From Geoanaerobacter pelophilus (lineage in GTDB: Bacteria > Desulfobacterota > Desulfuromonadia > Geobacterales > DSM-12255): DNA of 64,000 nucleotides. The position numbers were made by a program, and so were the translations under genes. The DNA lies in the NCBI RefSeq assembly GCF_018476885.1, contig NZ_JAHCVJ010000005.1, positions 310,001 through 374,000 on the forward strand, read 5' to 3'. Within the stretch, counting starts at the first letter, position 1; each line of letters begins with the position of its first letter. Below the pieces are notes generated by a model that saw nothing but the letters and a program-made list of their open reading frames with translations, did not search any database and had not been told where the DNA came from. Shown in pieces: positions 43,421 through 52,801 of this stretch.

Positions 43421-43966
43421 ATCTTCTCTCTCCATTGTATAACTCGTAATTGAACAGTTTCCCTATATCAGGTCCTTGAAAAACTCGTAGTATTTAAACA
43501 AAAACCTACAAGGGTCAAATCTTCATTTTTCATAAAACGAATCATGCAGGCGCGCGCCCCGACTTATTAGAAATTTTATACTTATATGCGGCTTTGTGGA
43601 AAATTGAAAGATGGGGTTATCCCTACCATCGGCGGGCCATTATCTCCGAAAGCAGATTCTGCAAAAAGCTCGCTCGCCCCATGGGACGATCAGCAGGCTG
43701 GCAAAAAAATTATTTATCTGGAAACCGGCGCAAGGCTGCTGCGCCTGACGGTGCAGCAACTGAACCGCCACTGGTTTTCTGGAAACTTCCGAGTTATTCA
43801 GGAATAAATTCAGGAGACATGAATGAGCGGATAGTGGAGTGGAGGGGCTAGAGGGTGCCGAGTCACCATATTTTTGTATGGCTTTATTTATGGCTTACTT
43901 AAGCACAACGCTGAGCGATGTGCGGATTACCCTGTCACTAACCTTGTTGGGCCGTATTGCAATGAG
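43421..43966. other. Gene-poor stretch of 546 bases
   Basis: I see no convincing gene. A 73-codon plus-strand frame (43586-43807) and an overlapping 85-codon frame lack a good ribosome site and a recognisable domain. The composition is AT-rich up to 43600 and mixed after. The right end holds the degenerate attC-like element at 43903-43952. The stretch may be decayed cassette or insertion remnants. Confidence 0.4.
43903..43952 (-). other. Degenerate attC-like element (50 bp)
   Basis: On the minus strand, 14 bases after the VIT1-like gene, GCCCAAC (perfect RYYYAAC) and GTTGTGC (6/7 of GTTRRRY) bound 50 bp. Position and orientation match sites 1 and 2. The internal stem is poor (about six pairs), so it may be decayed or a coincidence. 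Confidence 0.3.
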
Positions 43967-44662
43967 TTATACAACCGCGCCGAAGAACTTGCCGACCCCA
44001 GCGGTTAGACCCATTGCAAGTGCTCCCCAGAAAGCAACACGAATTGCACCCTTGGCCACAGGAGCACCACCGGCATATGCAGCGGTTGCCCCCAGACCGG
44101 CTAAAGTGAGCAGCGCAATCACAGAGGAAATCTCAGTAACCAGGGCGGCAGGCGCAAGCAACACGGTTATGATCGGGACAATGGCACCAATAACGAATGA
44201 AATCGCAGAGGCGAAAGCTGCTTGAACCGGGCGCGCCCGTAGAGTCTCCGTAATGCCTAGTTCATCGCGGGCGTGGGCCAAAAGAGCATCATCAGACATA
44301 AGCTTCTCTGCTACTTGTCGCGCTAACGGTTCGTCAAGGCCTCGGCTCACGTAAATTGAAGTCAATTCTGAGAGCTCGTTCTCCGGGTCATCCGCCAGTT
44401 CTTGCTTTTCTCTTTCAATGTCAGCTAGTTCAGTATCTGCCTGCGATTGAACAGAGACATACTCGCCGGCCGCCATTGACATTGCTCCTGCGACAAGACC
44501 GGCCACTCCGGTAAGCAAGATGCTATTCTTCGGAGCTCCAGAGGCAGCAATACCGACGACCAGGCTTGCGACCGAAATGGTTCCGTCATTAGCGCCAAGC
44601 ACGGCTGCTCGAAGCCAACCAATTCTCGATGTATTGTGGGACTCATTGTGAAATTGAAACAT
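43967..44662 (-). CDS. VIT1/CCC1-family membrane transporter
   Basis: The 231-residue protein belongs to the VIT1/CCC1 family that moves iron or manganese out of the cytoplasm or into compartments. DGTISVASLVVGIAASG, MAAGEYVSVQSQADTE and two C-terminal hydrophobic pairs (about 150-170, 180-215) fit. The acidic cytoplasmic loop (ELADIEREKQELADDPENE) is the metal-binding region of the family. It follows the DUF362 gene by ten bases and may be cotranscribed. Confidence 0.93.
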   Translation of the reverse strand: MFQFHNESHNTSRIGWLRAAVLGANDGTISVASLVVGIAASGAPKNSILLTGVAGLVAGAMSMAAGEYVSVQSQADTELADIEREKQELADDPENELSELTSIYVSRGLDEPLARQVAEKLMSDDALLAHARDELGITETLRARPVQAAFASAISFVIGAIVPIITVLLAPAALVTEISSVIALLTLAGLGATAAYAGGAPVAKGAIRVAFWGALAMGLTAGVGKFFGAVV

Positions 44663-44672
44663 TATAAGCCGG

Positions 44673-45554
44673 TCACACCTTAAGTATCTTGATCTTGTCG
44701 AGCCGCATCTCGCCGAGGCCGCGTTTGTAGGCTGCCACGGTGACCGGGATCTCTTCGGGCTTCATGCCGAACAGGGTGGTGGCATAGGCGTCCGCGGCCA
44801 CGGTGTCGGTGGAGGCAATGACCTTGTTCAGCACCGTCACGTCCTTCAGGTCGCCTCCCTGCGGGCCGTGGGCCGTCAGGATCCGCGTGGCATCGATCAC
44901 CGTGAGATGCACCTTCATGGCAGCATTGATATCGGCCAGGGCGACATCGATATTTTTGTGGATGCTGCCACGGTTGCCCCCCATGATCCCCATGATGTTC
45001 TTGAGCCCGAGGGTCAGTTTCGACAAGCCGTGGTGCTTGGCTACTGGCACGTTGATATAGACATCGGCCGAAAGGGCCTCGCCGTATAGCTCCCACTCCT
45101 TGAGCGCCTTGCCGTTCACGGCAACTTTCTTGAACCGCTCTTCCTCCAGGTATTTGAGCTCGACGTTCTTCATCCCTTTCAGGGCCGCCTCGATGCCGCT
45201 GTTGACATAGCAGCGCCGCTCGTCGTTGCAGGTCCGGTCGAATACCTTGACCTTTTTCGCCCCTGCCGCCAGCGCCTCTTCGACCAGCGCCTTGACCACC
45301 TGGGGATGGGTGTTGGCCCCCTGTTCCGAGTTACGGTCCCAGCCCATGTTCGGCTTGATTACCACCACATTGCCCGGCTTGACAAAGTGCTTCATGCCAC
45401 CCAAGGCATTGACCGCATTGCGCGTGGTTTTACCGTAGTCTTTCCCCTCGGCAACTGCCACTTGCGGCCCCGGGGCCGCCAGTAATTCCTGCGGCGCCAC
45501 TTGCAATGCCAGCGTTGCCATGCCGGCGGTCTTCAAAAAATCCCGTCTATCCAT
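44673..45554 (-). CDS. Tat-exported DUF362 protein
   Basis: The 293-residue protein begins with a twin-arginine signal (MDRRDFLKTAGMATLALQ) and then a DUF362 domain: VVIKPNMGWDRNSEQGANTHP, INVPVAKHHGLSKLTLGLKNIMG. It lacks the C-terminal ferredoxin domain of the 27238-28371 gene. Export by Tat suggests a folded or cofactor-bearing periplasmic protein. The substrate and reaction are unknown. Confidence 0.92.
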   Translation of the reverse strand: MDRRDFLKTAGMATLALQVAPQELLAAPGPQVAVAEGKDYGKTTRNAVNALGGMKHFVKPGNVVVIKPNMGWDRNSEQGANTHPQVVKALVEEALAAGAKKVKVFDRTCNDERRCYVNSGIEAALKGMKNVELKYLEEERFKKVAVNGKALKEWELYGEALSADVYINVPVAKHHGLSKLTLGLKNIMGIMGGNRGSIHKNIDVALADINAAMKVHLTVIDATRILTAHGPQGGDLKDVTVLNKVIASTDTVAADAYATTLFGMKPEEIPVTVAAYKRGLGEMRLDKIKILKV

Positions 45555-45587
45555 GCCATCCCCCTGTAGCTTCGTGATTCCGAGAAA

Positions 45588-46286
45588 TTATTGCCTGCCT
45601 CCGGACTTGAGAAACACCACATAGGCGCCTTCGCCACCCAGAGTATCGGGGGCAAGAGCAAACTCTGCCACCCATTCGCCACCTTTGGTGGCAAGCCAAT
45701 CGCTCACAGCCCCTTGCAGCACCGGTTCGCCCGGCGAATGCGCCCCTTTGCCCGCTATCACCAGCACTGCCTGCTGGCCGCGCCTACAAGCAGCCGGGAT
45801 GAAAGAGGCAAGGGCGTCGATAGCCTCGTCGCGGGTCAGGCCATGCAGGTCGATCTCCAGATTCAACCGTATTGAGCCGCGGCGCAACTGCCGCATGCGA
45901 CTAATTTTGCGGGCCGGCCCCGGGGTGTCATCCTCGGGGACGTTATCGCTAAAGCTGACGTCAAGCTTCAACTCCTTGAGTGCTTCAAGGAACAGGCTGC
46001 TCTCGTCCGGCTCAACCGGCGCCACCGGTTTGCCCTGGGCGGTTTCTCTGGCCGCCGGTTGCTGCGCCTTGGCGTGGCGATGAATCCTGGTCACCCCGGC
46101 CATCTCGGTGAGGAACAACAGGTCGTCTTCGGCCTGGTTGCCCGGTTGCTGCTTGTTCACCGAAGTTACCACCGGTTTCGGCTCAGGGCCGGGCTTTTCG
46201 ACTGCTATCCCCTTGATGGCGGAAAATGGGCGAATCGCGAATTTTTTGTTATCGCCGCTCCCTTTATGCTTCAGATCCTTTGTCAT
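45588..46286 (-). CDS. Smr-domain protein
   Basis: The 232-residue protein has a variable N-terminal half and a C-terminal Smr domain (about 140-228) with the DLHGLTRDEAID motif and VIAGKGAHSPGEPVLQ. Smr domains are nucleases that nick DNA or cleave mRNA on collided ribosomes. The N-terminal half is low-complexity and charged. It lies 11 bases downstream of the OmpA lipoprotein gene and is probably cotranscribed. Confidence 0.92.
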   Translation of the reverse strand: MTKDLKHKGSGDNKKFAIRPFSAIKGIAVEKPGPEPKPVVTSVNKQQPGNQAEDDLLFLTEMAGVTRIHRHAKAQQPAARETAQGKPVAPVEPDESSLFLEALKELKLDVSFSDNVPEDDTPGPARKISRMRQLRRGSIRLNLEIDLHGLTRDEAIDALASFIPAACRRGQQAVLVIAGKGAHSPGEPVLQGAVSDWLATKGGEWVAEFALAPDTLGGEGAYVVFLKSGGRQ

Positions 46287-46297
46287 GGCTGCCCCCT

Positions 46298-47194
46298 TTA
46301 TTGGGGGGCAGAGGTTGCCGCAGCAGTTTCGTCGCGGTTTACCAGGATGATCTCAATGCGGCGATTGCTGGCCTGCCCCTCTTTGGTGGCATTGTCTGCA
46401 TCCGGTTTCGGCCGGTATTCGCCATAGCCAACAGCAGAGAGGATCTTCGGATCTACCCCCTGCTGCTGCAGGTAGCGGGTGACATTGATCGCCCGGGCCG
46501 CAGAAAGCTCCCAGTTGGTGGGATAGGTCTTGGCAAGGTTGCCGGTTATCGGGTTGTTGTCGGTATGCCCTTCGATCCGGATGTATTTGTCCTGCAACCC
46601 CTTGAAGGTATCGACCATCTTGTTGAGCACCTCGATCCCTTCCGGCTTGACTTCGGCCTTGCCCAGGTCGAACAGTACTGCTGCCTTCATATCTACAGTC
46701 AGTTTGCCACGCAGTTCCCTGATCGTCAGGTCGCCTTTGGCAATCTGCTCCTTCATCTTGTCGGTCATCTCCTCCAGGGTCTTGCTGACCTTCTTGACCT
46801 CATCCTCCTTGACCTTTTGGAGGTTGGCAATCTCCTGTTTCAGGCGACCGTTCTCCGCCTCAAGGTCAGCTATTTTCTGGCGCAGTTCGGCGATATTCTT
46901 GGAAAGGGTGTCAGACTTGGCCTTGAGCAGATCGTTCAGCTCCTTGTTGTCCTGGGTCAGCTTTGCCTTGTCCTTCTCCAAACCCGCGACGTTCCCCTTC
47001 AGCTTGGCGACTTCACCTTTCAGCGCATCGTTTTCCTTGTTGAGCGCGGCATGCTTTTGCTTCAGATCGGCCAGATCGCTCCCCAGTTGGGTCGCCTCCT
47101 GCTCCTTGAGCTGGTATTTGCCGCTTGAGACACAACCAGCCGTTGCCAGTGACAGGGTCAAGACCAGAAACAGTGCTATTTTGCAGTTCTTCAT
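46298..47194 (-). CDS. OmpA-family lipoprotein with long coiled coil
   Basis: The 298-residue protein has a lipobox (LSLATAGCVSS, cysteine about residue 21), a coiled coil of about 120 residues rich in Lys/Glu/Leu, and a C-terminal OmpA domain (RIEGHTDNNPITG...WELSAARAINVTRYL...RRIEIIL). The layout suits a spacer between outer membrane and peptidoglycan. It sits between the DUF401 and Smr genes in one minus-strand operon. Confidence 0.93.
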   Translation of the reverse strand: MKNCKIALFLVLTLSLATAGCVSSGKYQLKEQEATQLGSDLADLKQKHAALNKENDALKGEVAKLKGNVAGLEKDKAKLTQDNKELNDLLKAKSDTLSKNIAELRQKIADLEAENGRLKQEIANLQKVKEDEVKKVSKTLEEMTDKMKEQIAKGDLTIRELRGKLTVDMKAAVLFDLGKAEVKPEGIEVLNKMVDTFKGLQDKYIRIEGHTDNNPITGNLAKTYPTNWELSAARAINVTRYLQQQGVDPKILSAVGYGEYRPKPDADNATKEGQASNRRIEIILVNRDETAAATSAPQ

Positions 47195-47206
47195 GGTGAA
47201 TCCTCC

Positions 47207-48421
47207 TTAGAATAATAGATAATTGACAAGTAGGCCGAGAGCCAGAACCAGGGCGGACGGTATCAGCAATCGCCGATAGACTCTGGCAAAATCGGCATTG
47301 AAATACTCGCCGGAAAGCACCAGGCAAAGGTGCAGGGGTGACAGCATGACCCCGCAAAAGCCGCTGCCGAAGGCTATGGCAACCAGTTCCGGCATGGACT
47401 GGCCATTGGCAGCCAGCAGCGGCAGGAGAAACGGAAAGGTTATTCCGACAAAGCCGACCGTGAGCCCGGTCATGATGCCGGCCAGAAACGGTATCAGGAT
47501 AATCAGCGGGAGTAGCGAAATGCCGCTCGCCGCAAGATAGCCGGAGACCCCCTTGAGTGCGCCGGTAGCCTCCAGGGTCTCGCGGAACAGGAGCACTCCG
47601 GCCACCAGCAGCAGGACCTTGGGGGAAACACTTTCCCTTAACGTCTCCAGGATGGCGGCGGCAGAGTAGCGGTGCCAGAGCAACAGGGCGAGCACGGCAG
47701 CAGACATGGCCAGCAGCGGATTAATCCCGGCGATGACCACCAACCCCATGGCCAGCATGATCGGAGAAACTGCCTTCAGGAAATTGGTGCCGGCCACAAC
47801 CCTGCCGGCGGCGCCCGCCTCGCCCCGGATCGCCGCGATCTTGTGGAAACAGAACGGAATGCCGAGAACGGTGACGGCCACGGCAAAGGGAAGATTGGCA
47901 AGGGCAATATCCCGGAAGGAAAAACCGGTCATCCCGGCAACCAGGATAATGCCGGGGTAAAGCGGGGAGATATACTCCCAGATATGGCGATACCAGTAGT
48001 TGATGAACGCCTTCTGCTCCGGTCGAAGTGCTGCCCCGTGCGCCGCCTGCTCGACCAAGGGGGCGGAAAACAGCGCTCCGCCGATGGAAGGGAGCAATCC
48101 GATCGTTGCCGGCATCGCTGCCATGACATAGCGACGGTCCGGAAACAGTTCCGAGACATTTTCAACCATGCTCGCCATGGCGCCGCTCTTTCTCATGATA
48201 TTTTCCATGATTACCGTGCATAGCAGCATCCCGGTCATCTCTACGGCATTGGGCGAGAGGATGGCCCGATACAGGCAGCCCAGAAATACGGACACAGGGG
48301 TGAGATAGAGGAGCGCCAGCAGCGTTGAGGCTATCCCCATGACCGTTCCGATGAAGATGCGCCTGCGAAGGAGGATTAAGACCAGCACCAGCACTGAAAT
48401 GGTTTTAAGCAGATCAGCCAT
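47207..48421 (-). CDS. DUF401-family membrane protein
   Basis: The 404-residue protein has ten or more hydrophobic segments and matches DUF401, a family related to the ion transporter/gluconate permease fold. Conserved blocks such as GLLPSIGGALFSAPLVEQ and GFVGITFPFLLPLLAANG are seen near the two inverted halves. The substrate is not known. It is the first gene of a minus-strand run with the OmpA lipoprotein and Smr genes. Confidence 0.88.
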   Translation of the reverse strand: MADLLKTISVLVLVLILLRRRIFIGTVMGIASTLLALLYLTPVSVFLGCLYRAILSPNAVEMTGMLLCTVIMENIMRKSGAMASMVENVSELFPDRRYVMAAMPATIGLLPSIGGALFSAPLVEQAAHGAALRPEQKAFINYWYRHIWEYISPLYPGIILVAGMTGFSFRDIALANLPFAVAVTVLGIPFCFHKIAAIRGEAGAAGRVVAGTNFLKAVSPIMLAMGLVVIAGINPLLAMSAAVLALLLWHRYSAAAILETLRESVSPKVLLLVAGVLLFRETLEATGALKGVSGYLAASGISLLPLIILIPFLAGIMTGLTVGFVGITFPFLLPLLAANGQSMPELVAIAFGSGFCGVMLSPLHLCLVLSGEYFNADFARVYRRLLIPSALVLALGLLVNYLLF

Positions 48422-48606
48422 GCGAGCGTCCGTTTAAGAAAATATTAGCAGGTGGCAGGCAAAAGTCAAAACGTGGGATGAGGGAAAGCACGAGGCTGGG
48501 GTGCCGTACAGTCGCCCTCTGGGGACAGGCTGCAATCGCGGCAAAGTGAGAAGAGGCAAAACGAGTCGTATGGAAGAGCCCCTTTCGGGAATAATGGTGT
48601 TTTCAG

Positions 48607-48673
48607 CCGGGCCTGAGGAACTCCCACAGGCCCGGTTCATGATCACAGGAGCAGGCCGGGACAAAAGGCCTGC
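48607..48673. terminator. Two hairpins downstream of the TPR protein gene
   Basis: CCGGGCCTG / CAGGCCCGG (48607-48635) is a perfect 9 bp stem and GCAGGCC / GGCCTGC (48651-48673) a perfect 7 bp stem. Both lie after the stop of the minus-strand gene at 48680. Neither has a T run, so termination may be factor-assisted. Confidence 0.45.
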
Positions 48674-48679
48674 CCATGG

Positions 48680-49408
48680 TTACTTCCTGATGACTCTGCG
48701 TTTGGTTCCGCCCATTGCCGCCATCTGGTGCTTTTGCAAGGCACCGACGCTCTCCAGGTGAAACTGGAACCACATGTCGCCGAACTGGCGCATTTTCATC
48801 TTTTTCCCTTCTTCCAGCAGCGAAAGGTTCCCTTTCATGGCTTCATTGCCCGGAATCTTTTTCAGACCCTTTTCCAGGATATCCTTGGCTCCCGCATTAT
48901 CGCCGATTTCGCAGAGGCAATAAGCGTAGAGACTCCAGAGAAGCGGCTCTTTGGGGGATGCCTGTACTGCCTTGTCAAACGTGGCGCGCATCTTGTCGTT
49001 CTTGTTCCTCTTCATGTAGGTAACGGCAAGCATCCCCATGGCGACCCAGTTTTTAAAGAAGGCTTTTTCCAGGTAGGGAAAGGCATTGGAGAAGTCGCGG
49101 CGCATGTAATAGATGCTGCCGATCTGGGCGTTGAGCTGGCCATCGAGCCAGATCTGCCACTTTGCGTAGCGAAAGCCTTCCTTCAGTTCCCGGATCGCCT
49201 TTTCAACCCGCTGTCCCTGGAGATCCTTGGTGGCCGAATCCATGATTTCGGTGACCTTCTTCATGATGTAGCGCGACAGGAAGTAGAACAGGGCCATAAA
49301 CAGCAACAGAGCGACAAAGATGGCAATAAACCAGTGCAGGCCGGCTGCAAATTTCAGAATGACAAATACCAGAATAGCAGCAGCGCAGGAGATAATAATG
49401 TTGTACAT
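48680..49408 (-). CDS. Membrane-anchored TPR-like protein
   Basis: The 242-residue protein has two adjacent N-terminal membrane segments (about 5-45) and a helical repeat region: FRYAKWQIWLDGQLNAQIGSIY, then a TPR-like hairpin SPKEPLLWSLYAYCLCEIGDNAGAKDILEKG. It resembles small tetratricopeptide scaffolds of Geobacter-type genomes, but I cannot name it. AAAGGG precedes the ATG at 49408. Confidence 0.8.
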   Translation of the reverse strand: MYNIIISCAAAILVFVILKFAAGLHWFIAIFVALLLFMALFYFLSRYIMKKVTEIMDSATKDLQGQRVEKAIRELKEGFRYAKWQIWLDGQLNAQIGSIYYMRRDFSNAFPYLEKAFFKNWVAMGMLAVTYMKRNKNDKMRATFDKAVQASPKEPLLWSLYAYCLCEIGDNAGAKDILEKGLKKIPGNEAMKGNLSLLEEGKKMKMRQFGDMWFQFHLESVGALQKHQMAAMGGTKRRVIRK

Positions 49409-49478
49409 CAATAAACCCTTTCAGAAACTTGAATATTTACCGTTCAGTATAAAAGTGATGGAAGTCGCATTACCGATG

Positions 49479-50984
49479 CTAACCGCCGGCAACAACCATC
49501 TCCCCATTTTTTTCCACATATTTGGCAATGATGATTTTGCGGCCCGGCTTCAAGGCAACCTTGCCTTTGTGTTTGATGTTGTTCCATGCCGAGAGAATCC
49601 GCTCCGACACATTAAACCGCTTGGCCAGGGAACGGATGGTGTCCCCTTTCTTGACGGTGTAATACTTGTTGAAGGACTTGGCCAGCGCAGGTTTGCGCTC
49701 TTCCGGCGGAGCAGCAGCCGGTGCGTTTTCCGCCACTACAGGAACCAGGATCGCTTTGCCCCGCAGCCGGCTCTTCTTGGTGAGATGGTTGAGCTCGGTC
49801 AGGTTTTCCGTTGTGGTTTTGAAGCGTTTGGCAACCGACGCAAGGGTCTCCTTGCGCGTCATCTTATGGCGCACATAGACGATCTTTTCAGTGAACCGCT
49901 CATTTTCCGGCACCTTGGCATATTCCGCCTCAAACAGGGCTTTTTTGCCGAGGGGCAGCTTCAGCTCGTAGCCGGGATAATCCGGAGGAGTGCACCAGCG
50001 CCGTAGTTCCGGGTTCAACTCCTTCAGGAACTGGTAGGGAACCCCGATCAGGCGGGCCACCAGTTCAAGGTCGGTACGGGTCGGCACCGCAACGGTATCG
50101 AACTCTATCGGCGGGAGATAGGCGATGTCGGCAAAGCCGTAACGGGACGGGTCCTTGGCGATTATTGCCGCTGCCAGCAGCTTGGGGACATAATCCTTGG
50201 TTTCGCGCTTGAGGTAAGAACCCCTGGTCAGCTGCCAGAAATCGCGGCTGTTGTACATGTCGATGGCGCGGAGGATCTTGTTCTCTCCGGCATTATAGCC
50301 GGCCGCTGCCAGGTACCAGTCCTTGTTGAACAGGTCGTAAAGCTCCTTGAGATACAGGGCGGCGGCAATGGAGGATTTGAGCGGATCGCGGCGTTCGTCG
50401 ATCCATGGATCGATACGCAGCGCGTAACGCTTGCCGGTGGAAGAGATGAACTGCCAGGGACCGACCGCTGCTGCTACCGAATAGGCGTGCGGCGAGAAGC
50501 CGCTCTCGATCATTGCCAGGTAGACAAGATCCTCGGGAAGTCCATTCTTTTTCAGGACTTCCTTCATCATCGGGATATAGCGTTCCGAGCGGGAAAGCCA
50601 ACGGCTGAAGGCATTGCGGCCGCTGGTCTGGAAGTAATTGATAAAGAATTCGACCTTGTTGTTCAGGGTAAGCGGGATATCCGATTCCGGGAGCTCTTTT
50701 TCCGGGATCACCAGTTCAAAGTCGGAAGAATCGATTTCCTGCTCGTTCTGGACGAAGATCTCCGATGGTGGGAGTTCAAGGGCCTGGTGCAACTGCTGTT
50801 CGCGGGAGAGAGACGCCAGTTGGGTGGAGGAGCTGGCGGGCTTGGCTGATACGAGGCTCAACGATAGGCTTTCGCCCTGGGCCTGCAGCCGACCGTAGTT
50901 GTTGCTGTCGAATTGGGTCGCCGCTGCAGGGGCTGCAAAGGCAAAGGCCAGCAGAACAAGACGAATGATTCGGTGAACGCTCAT
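49479..50984 (-). CDS. LysM-containing lytic transglycosylase (MltD-like)
   Basis: The 501-residue exported enzyme has a signal peptide and a GH23 lytic transglycosylase domain (about 130-280) with the catalytic glutamate in LAMIESGFSPHAYS. VGPWQFISSTGKRYAL and AAAGYNAGENKI follow. Two C-terminal LysM repeats would bind peptidoglycan: KTTTENLTELNHL and KKGDTIRSLAKRFNVSERIL. It cuts glycan strands to anhydro-muropeptides. Length and order match MltD. Confidence 0.94.
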   Translation of the reverse strand: MSVHRIIRLVLLAFAFAAPAAATQFDSNNYGRLQAQGESLSLSLVSAKPASSSTQLASLSREQQLHQALELPPSEIFVQNEQEIDSSDFELVIPEKELPESDIPLTLNNKVEFFINYFQTSGRNAFSRWLSRSERYIPMMKEVLKKNGLPEDLVYLAMIESGFSPHAYSVAAAVGPWQFISSTGKRYALRIDPWIDERRDPLKSSIAAALYLKELYDLFNKDWYLAAAGYNAGENKILRAIDMYNSRDFWQLTRGSYLKRETKDYVPKLLAAAIIAKDPSRYGFADIAYLPPIEFDTVAVPTRTDLELVARLIGVPYQFLKELNPELRRWCTPPDYPGYELKLPLGKKALFEAEYAKVPENERFTEKIVYVRHKMTRKETLASVAKRFKTTTENLTELNHLTKKSRLRGKAILVPVVAENAPAAAPPEERKPALAKSFNKYYTVKKGDTIRSLAKRFNVSERILSAWNNIKHKGKVALKPGRKIIIAKYVEKNGEMVVAGG

Positions 50985-51190
50985 CCCTAGTGCCCCCTTT
51001 CACGGTCGAAACATTTGATCGGCGATAAAAAACCGTCTCGCAGGATGGGTAAGTATAGTGAAAGCGACTGCCGATGTCAATCCGAGAAGATCAAACTGAT
51101 GGGGGGAGCTGGAGGCAGAAACATTAAGAAATCATTGGCAGTTTAACTAAGATACTGCTATTTCGGGGCTCATTGGAAACAGCGACCGGC

Positions 51191-52801
51191 TCACGCCCAG
51201 AAGCGACGCTCCAATTCCGCCAGCAACGGCGTCAGCGAGTCGTTGTCGTTGGCGGAGAGCATGATGGCTCCTAATTTTCGCGACTGCTGTCGGACCTTCA
51301 TAAAGGTGATCGGGTCCTTCTTTTTCAGGTCAGCCAGGAGATCGCTCTTGTTAAAGACCACCAGGCGCGGCTTCTCCCCCAGGCCAAGCTCCTCTATGAT
51401 CCGATCCACCTGCTCGACCTGCTCGGCAAAACGGTGGTTGGCACAGTCCACCACATGCAACAGTAGGTCAGCATCCTGAAGCTCTTCGAGGGTCGCCTTG
51501 AAAGCGCCCAGGAGAGATTTGGGGAGCGAGCGGATAAAGCCGACGGTATCGGTGATGATTACCTCCCGTTCCCGGGGGAAACGGAGTCGGCGGGTAGAGG
51601 TGTCGAGCGTGGCAAAGAGCAGGTCTTCGGTGAAAACATCACTCTTGGTAAGGGCATTGAGCAGGGTGGACTTGCCGGCATTGGTGTAACCGACAATCGA
51701 CACGATCGGCACGCCGGCCCGGATCCGCTTTTGGCGGCGCTGGTAGCGCCCGGCAGAGAGATCGTCCAGGCTCTTCTCCAGCTTGGCAATCCTGTCCCTG
51801 ATCCTGCGGCGATCGATCTCCAGCTTGGTCTCGCCCGGTCCGCGGCCGCCGATCCCTCCCATGAGGCGGGACATCTGCACCCCTCTGCCGGTCAGCCTGG
51901 GGAGCAGGTATTTCAACTGGGCCAGCTCCACCTGGACCTTGCCGTCCAGACTGGTTGCCCGTCGGGCAAAGATATCCAGGATCAGCTGGCTCCGGTCGAT
52001 GACCTTGAGTTCGGTCATGGCGGAGATGGAGCGAACCTGGGCCGGGGTCAATTCCTGATCGAAGACCAGCATGGTCGCCCCGAGCTGCAACGCCCGGATC
52101 ACCACATCCCGCATCTTCCCTTCCCCCATGAGATAGCGGGGGTTGAGCTGCCGCGGCCTCTGGATCGTAGTTTCCAGCACCTGGACACCGGATGTCCTGG
52201 CCAGTTCCTGCAACTCGTCCAGCGAATCTTCCGCTTCCTCGCGCGACGACTGGGTCACGGAGATCAAAATCCCGCGTTCCCCACCGCGAATCTCGGCTGC
52301 CGGCGGCGTGGCCTTGGCGAGTTCGGCGTCCCGGTCACTGATAAAATGGTCGAAATCCGGTTGCAGGGCCGTGATCCGGGTCGGCGGGCAGACATGATAG
52401 GGGGGGCCGGAGGAGGCTGCCGGGACCAGCCAGGCGCTCTGGATCATCGGCGGTTCGGTATCCATTAATGCGGCAACCAGGTCCAGGCGGAGCATGGCAA
52501 GGTCAGTCAGGTCATCATCAGTGAGCGGTTCGTTCTTGAGGTGGGTATGAACCAGGCGGAGCCCGCGCAGCATCCGTTTCCCCAGAGGATACTCGTCAAG
52601 CTCCGGAATCATCAGCCCCCGTTCATTACCAATAACCACATAGGCAGGTTCGCCGATACGATTCAGCAAGATGCCGATCTGACGGCGAATATCCCGCGAC
52701 AGCTCAATGAGGTGGCGGGCCAGATCAAGGGTCACGATCTCGCCCGGCGCAACCCGGCGACGGTATAACCGCTCCAGCGCTTTGAGCTGACTCGGCTTCA
52801 A
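51191..52801 (-). CDS. hflX: Ribosome-associated GTPase HflX
   Basis: The 536-residue GTPase has an HflX N-terminal domain, G1 VGYTNAGKSTLLNAL, G3 DTVGF and G4 NKSDLL. HflX splits stalled or hibernating ribosomes under stress. The annotated start is a TTG. However, in-frame codons directly upstream (52802-52831) read IKQLYGNLFG, continuing into LKPSQLKALERLYRRR, which resembles the usual HflX start (LYGN..GLK..Q). Translation may therefore begin upstream, possibly at the ATA at 52831, which has GAGG eight bases before it. No standard start codon exists in that stretch. Confidence 0.93.
   Translation of the reverse strand: MKPSQLKALERLYRRRVAPGEIVTLDLARHLIELSRDIRRQIGILLNRIGEPAYVVIGNERGLMIPELDEYPLGKRMLRGLRLVHTHLKNEPLTDDDLTDLAMLRLDLVAALMDTEPPMIQSAWLVPAASSGPPYHVCPPTRITALQPDFDHFISDRDAELAKATPPAAEIRGGERGILISVTQSSREEAEDSLDELQELARTSGVQVLETTIQRPRQLNPRYLMGEGKMRDVVIRALQLGATMLVFDQELTPAQVRSISAMTELKVIDRSQLILDIFARRATSLDGKVQVELAQLKYLLPRLTGRGVQMSRLMGGIGGRGPGETKLEIDRRRIRDRIAKLEKSLDDLSAGRYQRRQKRIRAGVPIVSIVGYTNAGKSTLLNALTKSDVFTEDLLFATLDTSTRRLRFPREREVIITDTVGFIRSLPKSLLGAFKATLEELQDADLLLHVVDCANHRFAEQVEQVDRIIEELGLGEKPRLVVFNKSDLLADLKKKDPITFMKVRQQSRKLGAIMLSANDNDSLTPLLAELERRFWA

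Larger units (their letters stand above)
42272..43443 (-). mobile_element. Putative CALIN: integron-type gene cassettes without integrase
   Basis: Two attC-like sites of 60 and 59 bp have the same orientation, each directly after a minus-strand stop codon. They delimit one cassette of about 510 bp (secreted protein gene plus site 1). A second cassette of one or two genes ends in site 2, with a GTTATAC 7-mer (43437-43443) 17 bases before its first gene as possible upstream boundary. The genes are small, AT-richer and unlike their neighbours, and a higBA pair lies beside them, which is typical of cassette arrays. No intI lies in the window. Confidence 0.55.

Noticed and set aside
43586-43851. 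Two overlapping plus-strand frames of 73 and 85 codons
   Set aside because: No ribosome site, domain or signal is seen, and the two frames overlap in different registers.
44680-45096. Long alternative frames opposite or inside DUF362, HybL and TypA
   Set aside because: They are high-GC shadow frames of strongly recognisable genes and lack ribosome sites.
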